In this document: positions 60,597 to 64,000 of the stretch, in pieces
How positions within the stretch are numbered: position 1 is the first letter of the stretch
Layout: each line of letters begins with the position of its first letter
Source of the DNA: Kribbella rubisoli
GTDB taxonomy: Bacteria > Actinomycetota > Actinomycetes > Propionibacteriales > Kribbellaceae
Reading direction: 5' to 3'
NCBI RefSeq assembly: GCF_004217145.1
Contig: NZ_SHKR01000001.1
Location: forward strand, 117,583 to 181,582
Length of the DNA stretch: 64,000 nt
Notes under the pieces: generated by a model
The model's input: only the letters and a program-made list of their open reading frames with translations
What the model was told of the DNA's origin: nothing
The model's database searches: none
Translations under genes and position numbers: made by a program

Positions 60597-61472
60597 GTGA
60601 TGGTGACCGACGCAGCACGCTGGCGACGTCGGACGGTCCGGCCGGTGCTCGACTGGTACGCCGCCGTGGAGGGTGTCGACGCGGTGATGCTGGGTGGGTC
60701 GACTGCCCGCGGAGACGCGGATCGCTGGTCGGATGTCGAGGTCGGCGTGTTCTGGCGGCGGCCGCCGACGCCTGCTGAGCGGCTCGCGGTCGCGGGGGTT
60801 GCAGAGGTTCGGGTGGTGAACGTCGACGGGCCGCCGTGGGACGACCACCTGTACCTCGGCGCGCCGCGACCGGACGGCCTGATGGTCGAGGTCGCCCACA
60901 CCTTGACGCAGACGGTCGAGAACGCCCTGGACGATCTGCTGGTGGCCGGCACGCCTGATGGCCAGGTCATGCAACTGGCGCTGGGCATCCTCGACGGCCG
61001 TGAGGTGATCGGCCCGAGGGCGGAACTCGTCGCTCGTTGGCAGGAGCGAGTCGCGACGTACCCGCGCGGCCTGGCGCTGGCCGTTGTCAGGTACAACGGG
61101 AACATCGAGAAGTTCTGGCGCTGGCAGATGCTCTACGAGCGCGACAACCCGCTTCTCGTCGCCCGTGAGTTCGTGCGAATGACGAACCAACTCCTGAACG
61201 TCCTGCACGCCCTCAACGGCCGGTACTCCGGACACGTCCTGGCCTTCAAGCGCCTCGATGCGATGGAACGCGACCTCCCCCTGGCGCCGCCGTCCCTCGC
61301 CGCCCGCGTCCGCGCGGTCTTCACCCGGCCCGCCCCCGAGGGCGCCCAGACGCTGCACGATCTCATCGAGGAAACGTACGACCTGGTCGAACGCCACCTG
61401 CCCGAGGTCGACGTCGATGCCCTGCGCGCCACGTTCCGCAGCAACCGCAAGCCCCTTGAGTCAGCAGATTGA
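60597..61472 (+). CDS. nucleotidyltransferase-like protein
   Basis: 291 aa. The nucleotidyltransferase pattern MLGGSTARGDADRWSDVEVG (GGS-x-x-R-G-D-x-x-x-W-S-D-x-E) is at about 32-51, but the second acidic residue is Glu rather than Asp. A helical C-terminal part (ALNGRYSGHVLAFKRLDAME, TLHDLIEETYDLVERHLPEV) resembles DUF4037-type proteins. Target unknown; aminoglycoside or RNA nucleotidylation is possible. The GTG at 60597 or ATG at 60600 is the start. Its end overlaps the AlkZ-like gene by 12 bp. Confidence 0.75.
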   Translation: MMVTDAARWRRRTVRPVLDWYAAVEGVDAVMLGGSTARGDADRWSDVEVGVFWRRPPTPAERLAVAGVAEVRVVNVDGPPWDDHLYLGAPRPDGLMVEVAHTLTQTVENALDDLLVAGTPDGQVMQLALGILDGREVIGPRAELVARWQERVATYPRGLALAVVRYNGNIEKFWRWQMLYERDNPLLVAREFVRMTNQLLNVLHALNGRYSGHVLAFKRLDAMERDLPLAPPSLAARVRAVFTRPAPEGAQTLHDLIEETYDLVERHLPEVDVDALRATFRSNRKPLESAD

Positions 61473-62411
61473 CAGCTGCGGATCGCGCACCGGCATCGTC
61501 GCGACCTCTTCCTCCAAAGCGCCGTATTGCTTCGCGTCGAGCTTCTCGGACAGCACCACGCTGACCCGCCCGCCCTTCCGTCCCCACGCGCCGACGATGC
61601 GTCCGTCGACCAGCAAACCGTTCGGATGAAAGGAATCCGCGGCCGGCGTCAACTCCCGCAGACCGGGTCCCACGAACCGGCCGCCGTGATCCCGACCGAA
61701 CAACCGCAGATCCGACGCGACGAGCAACCGAACCTCACGCGGCAACGTTGCCGATCGCAACCATTCCTCATCGGCCCGAAGAATCCACCCGGCAACACCG
61801 TCGAAATCAATCTCGACCAACTCGTCCGCCAATGAATTCCAGACCGCCCGAGCGTCCGCAGGCGATAACCCTGACCACCATGAGAACGCCTTCGGCGTTG
61901 TGGGCCCGAAGCAACGAACGTGTCGCCGACACAACTCCGCCCGCGCCTCGGCAAGGTCGATCGACGGTCGCGGCACCTCCCGCACCCAGAGCGACGTCGT
62001 GTCCCACCGCAGCGCGAGCCGCCCACTCGCACACGCCTCGCGCAGGTCACTCCCCATGCCGCCACGCCGCTCGCCCCCGTCCAACGTCGCGCACAGCCTC
62101 TCCGCGAGTACGTCGATCCGCCGCACGGCGTCGGCATCAAGCGGCAATCGCCCGAGCGTGAACACCCCGAAGTCACGCGCCGGCAGCACATACACAGCCG
62201 CCCGCGGGCTGTACGTCTGGATCAACGTCGGATGCTCCCAGTCCGACGGCACGCATGCCGCCATCCGAGCATGGAGCCCGAGCAACGCGTCCCGCGGCGC
62301 GGTGTCCTGCAGACCGACGTACGCCGCCTCCTCGTGCGACCCCGCCGGCAGCCGATCGACCAGGTGGTTGACGTGCAACCGATAGGCGACGGCCTGCTCC
62401 CGCGTGATCAT
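61461..62411 (-). CDS. AlkZ-like (HTH_42) DNA glycosylase-family protein
   Basis: 316 aa, winged-helix HTH_42 family: EAAYVGLQDTAPRDALLGLH, PTTPKAFSWWSGLSPADARA, GRIVGAWGRKGGRVSVVLSE. AlkZ-type enzymes unhook crosslinks or remove bulky bases with a QxQ or QxD motif at the GLQ-x-x site (family knowledge). Here it reads QDT, so the second catalytic residue is missing in that alignment; activity may be altered, or this is a non-toxin-linked subgroup. Isolated gene; divergence with the methyltransferase is not present, both are on the minus strand. Confidence 0.75.
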   Translation of the reverse strand: MITREQAVAYRLHVNHLVDRLPAGSHEEAAYVGLQDTAPRDALLGLHARMAACVPSDWEHPTLIQTYSPRAAVYVLPARDFGVFTLGRLPLDADAVRRIDVLAERLCATLDGGERRGGMGSDLREACASGRLALRWDTTSLWVREVPRPSIDLAEARAELCRRHVRCFGPTTPKAFSWWSGLSPADARAVWNSLADELVEIDFDGVAGWILRADEEWLRSATLPREVRLLVASDLRLFGRDHGGRFVGPGLRELTPAADSFHPNGLLVDGRIVGAWGRKGGRVSVVLSEKLDAKQYGALEEEVATMPVRDPQLSIC

Positions 62412-62449
62412 GACTGGGACCGTACGGGAAAAAGACGCCAGCGCTTGGC

Positions 62450-63079
62450 TTAGTTTCGACGGACCGTCGCGAGCCAGCCCGGCGCGCCGTGCTCGTGCAT
62501 CCGGGTCTCGATCCTGCGCGGTTCGATACTGACGATCGTCCAGCCGGAATCTGCGGGAAAAGCCGTCTGCAAATCGGTTTGCGAGATCGGATGCGGAACG
62601 GCATCGGGTTCTTCGTCGCTGAAACAGACCACATAAAGAGTCGCGCCGGGATTGGCGACCGAAGCCAGACTCACGACGTACTGCGAGCGCTCGCCCGCAT
62701 CGAAGGTGTGCAAGAGACCGCTGTCGAGAATCGTGTCGAACCTACGCCCCAACTCGTCGAGCTGCAGCGCATCGGCGGCAACAAACTCCGCGTCGACACC
62801 GAGCTCAACCGCCTTCTCCCGGGCACGCGCCAACGCGGTCTCCGCGACATCGAACCCAACCACCGGCACGCCACTCGAGGCGATGAGCAGCGCGTTGTCG
62901 CCGCTCCCACAGCCTGCGTCGAGCACTGCTCCACGGAACGCACCCTCGGACACCAGCTGTACAACCGCCGGCTGCGGCCCGCCGAACTCCCACGGCGCGG
63001 GACCGTCCTGGTACGACGCATCCCACGGACGCCCTGACATCCGTTCATGGCTCGTCGGTTGCCGCGTGCGCTCGGACAT
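62450..63079 (-). CDS. class I SAM-dependent methyltransferase
   Basis: About 209 aa. SAM motif I is GAVLDAGCGSGDNALLIAS, motif II VGFDVAETALARAREKA, then FVAADALQLDELGRRFDTIL. The N-terminal RPWDASYQDGPAPWEFGGPQ resembles small-molecule methyltransferases with a thiopurine or tellurite-type lid. Substrate unknown. ATG 63079 follows AAGGG. It is on the minus strand, 38 bp upstream of the AlkZ-like gene and 58 bp from the divergent GNAT-VOC gene. Confidence 0.87.
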   Translation of the reverse strand: MSERTRQPTSHERMSGRPWDASYQDGPAPWEFGGPQPAVVQLVSEGAFRGAVLDAGCGSGDNALLIASSGVPVVGFDVAETALARAREKAVELGVDAEFVAADALQLDELGRRFDTILDSGLLHTFDAGERSQYVVSLASVANPGATLYVVCFSDEEPDAVPHPISQTDLQTAFPADSGWTIVSIEPRRIETRMHEHGAPGWLATVRRN

Positions 63080-63137
63080 CGTCGTACCCTTCGTGGCTGA
63101 GAGGTGTCTACCCATCCTTACCCCAAGTGAAGGATTG

Positions 63138-64000
63138 ATGCAGATGCTCGAGACCGCTCGGCTCGATCTGGTGGAGTTCGAGATGGAGCGCGATCTGCCG
63201 GCGCTGCATGCGATGTTCTCGGATCCGGAGTGGGCGCGGGGCGGCTACATGACGCCGGCGACATCCGAGAGCGAGTCGCGGGAGCGGTTGGAGCGGGAGT
63301 TCGGCGACAATGGCGGCTGGACGTGGGTACTGCGGGTTCGGCCGGACCAGACCGCCGTCGGCGTCATCGCCGTCTTCTCGGATCAAGGCAGCTCGATCCG
63401 CGGGCTGAGCTGGTACCTGCAGCGCGATCGTTGGGGCGCCGGGCTGATGAGCGAGGCAGCGCGCGCGGTCGTCGATAATCTGCTCGACCAGCCGTCGATC
63501 ACCGGCGTCGAGGCATGGATCGACTCCCGCAACGTGCGCTCGATCGCCGTCGCTCGGCACGCAGGTCTCGACCTGGTCGGCCGCCTGCCGCGGACGCTCG
63601 ACGGCGAGATCGCGCAGTCCGTCGTGATGGGTCGCGCCGCGAAGCCGACGGATCCGACCACGTTCGCGATCATGCCGGTGCTGGAGGTACGCGACGTCGC
63701 CGGCACCGCACGGCTGCTGTGCGAGCTGCTCGGCCTGCAGATCCGCTTCGAGCTCAAGGACGTCGTCCACCTCGGCTTCACCGAATGGAACGGTCAGAGC
63801 GGCCTGGAGGTACGGCGCGCAACCGGGGCGATCTCGCCCGCGACGATCACGTTCGAGGTCGGCGTACTGGTCGATCCCCTGTACGCCGCCGCTCGCGCCG
63901 CCGGGCTTGTCGAGTCGACCGCGCCGGAGGACATGTCGTGGTACCGGCGTACGTTCACGCTGGTGTTTCCGGAGGGGCACCGGCTGACGATTTCGGGGCC
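63138..64000 (+). CDS. GNAT-VOC fusion protein (3' end outside window)
   Basis: 287 codons visible, running off the right edge. Residues 1-about 175 are a GNAT acetyltransferase (LDLVEFEMERDLPALHAMF, LSWYLQRDRWGAGLMSEAAR, VEAWIDSRNVRSIAVARHA). From about 178 a VOC domain begins (TTFAIMPVLEVRDVAGTARL, ELLGLQIRFELKDVVHLGF), nearly complete at the end (FPEGHRLTISG). The two domains in one chain may acetylate and bind the same small molecule. ATG 63138 follows GAAGGA with tight spacing; ATG 63144 is an alternative. Confidence 0.85.
   Translation, partial: MQMLETARLDLVEFEMERDLPALHAMFSDPEWARGGYMTPATSESESRERLEREFGDNGGWTWVLRVRPDQTAVGVIAVFSDQGSSIRGLSWYLQRDRWGAGLMSEAARAVVDNLLDQPSITGVEAWIDSRNVRSIAVARHAGLDLVGRLPRTLDGEIAQSVVMGRAAKPTDPTTFAIMPVLEVRDVAGTARLLCELLGLQIRFELKDVVHLGFTEWNGQSGLEVRRATGAISPATITFEVGVLVDPLYAAARAAGLVESTAPEDMSWYRRTFTLVFPEGHRLTISG

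Noticed and set aside
1..64000. tRNA, rRNA, CRISPR array or complete insertion sequence
   Set aside because: None seen on reading both strands; no regularly spaced repeats and no transposase motif.

Overview
The window is high-GC, densely packed actinobacterial chromosome. It has translationally coupled operons, many GTG and some TTG starts, an actinobacterial tad pilus locus, the SufR-SufBDCSU order, the CtaA/CtaB and Tkt-Tal-Pgi-Zwf-OpcA-Pgl blocks, an actinobacteria-type release factor (acVLRF1) and an F420-type LLM oxidoreductase. Gene content and order suggest a Propionibacteriales member, most likely Kribbella or a close relative. That is inference from gene content; no marker gene was compared.

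Layout. (1) 1-11.9 kb, minus strand: a Tad/Flp pilus locus transcribed toward the left edge. In transcription order it encodes a CpaB-like SAF protein, a CpaE-like ATPase, TadA, TadB, TadC, a Flp prepilin, two TadE-like pseudopilins, a TadG-like protein, a lipoprotein, a secreted PKD-like protein and a large LysM/BTAD-type membrane protein cut by the window edge. A 153-aa protein with an internal duplication precedes it. (2) 12.0-26.8 kb, plus strand: a four-gene accessory cluster. Two giant collinear paralogues (2394 and 2138 aa) flank two small paralogues (176 and 185 aa), one with a zinc ribbon and one without. This is the least explained part of the window and my main candidate for an undescribed system. 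(3) 26.8-34.0 kb, minus strand: sufR-B-D-Rieske-C-S-U-T and a release-factor-like acVLRF1, almost all overlapping or nearly so. (4) 34.1-38.8 kb: an ABC-2 exporter pair and ctaA on plus; a secreted beta-propeller protein and ctaB on minus. (5) 39.0-47.4 kb, plus: tkt-tal-pgi-zwf-opcA-pgl, an operon linking glycolysis and the pentose phosphate pathway for NADPH supply; OpcA has a histone-H1-like lysine tail. (6) 47.4-64 kb: housekeeping and small enzyme genes. These include a PEP mutase-like protein, a frameshifted membrane gene, an F420/NADP-type dehydrogenase, VOC and SRPBCC proteins, a truncated HxlR regulator beside a 91-bp inverted-repeat element, an AAA+ ATPase, an LLM oxidoreductase, peptide deformylase, a small P-loop protein, GNATs, a SpoU methyltransferase, siroheme synthase, CobT, a YbhB-like protein, small membrane proteins, an AlkZ-family protein, a methyltransferase and a GNAT-VOC fusion cut by the right edge.

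How the genes work together. The Tad locus encodes most of the inner-membrane machine and its pseudopilins; no prepilin peptidase is in the window. The suf operon looks autoregulated by a four-cysteine SufR. The Suf, CtaA/CtaB and pentose phosphate genes are core metabolism. The giant cluster has no signal peptide, transmembrane segment or enzyme motif that I recognise. No tRNA, rRNA, CRISPR array or complete insertion sequence was seen. No gap between genes exceeds 300 bp; the two largest (about 228 bp each) are described.
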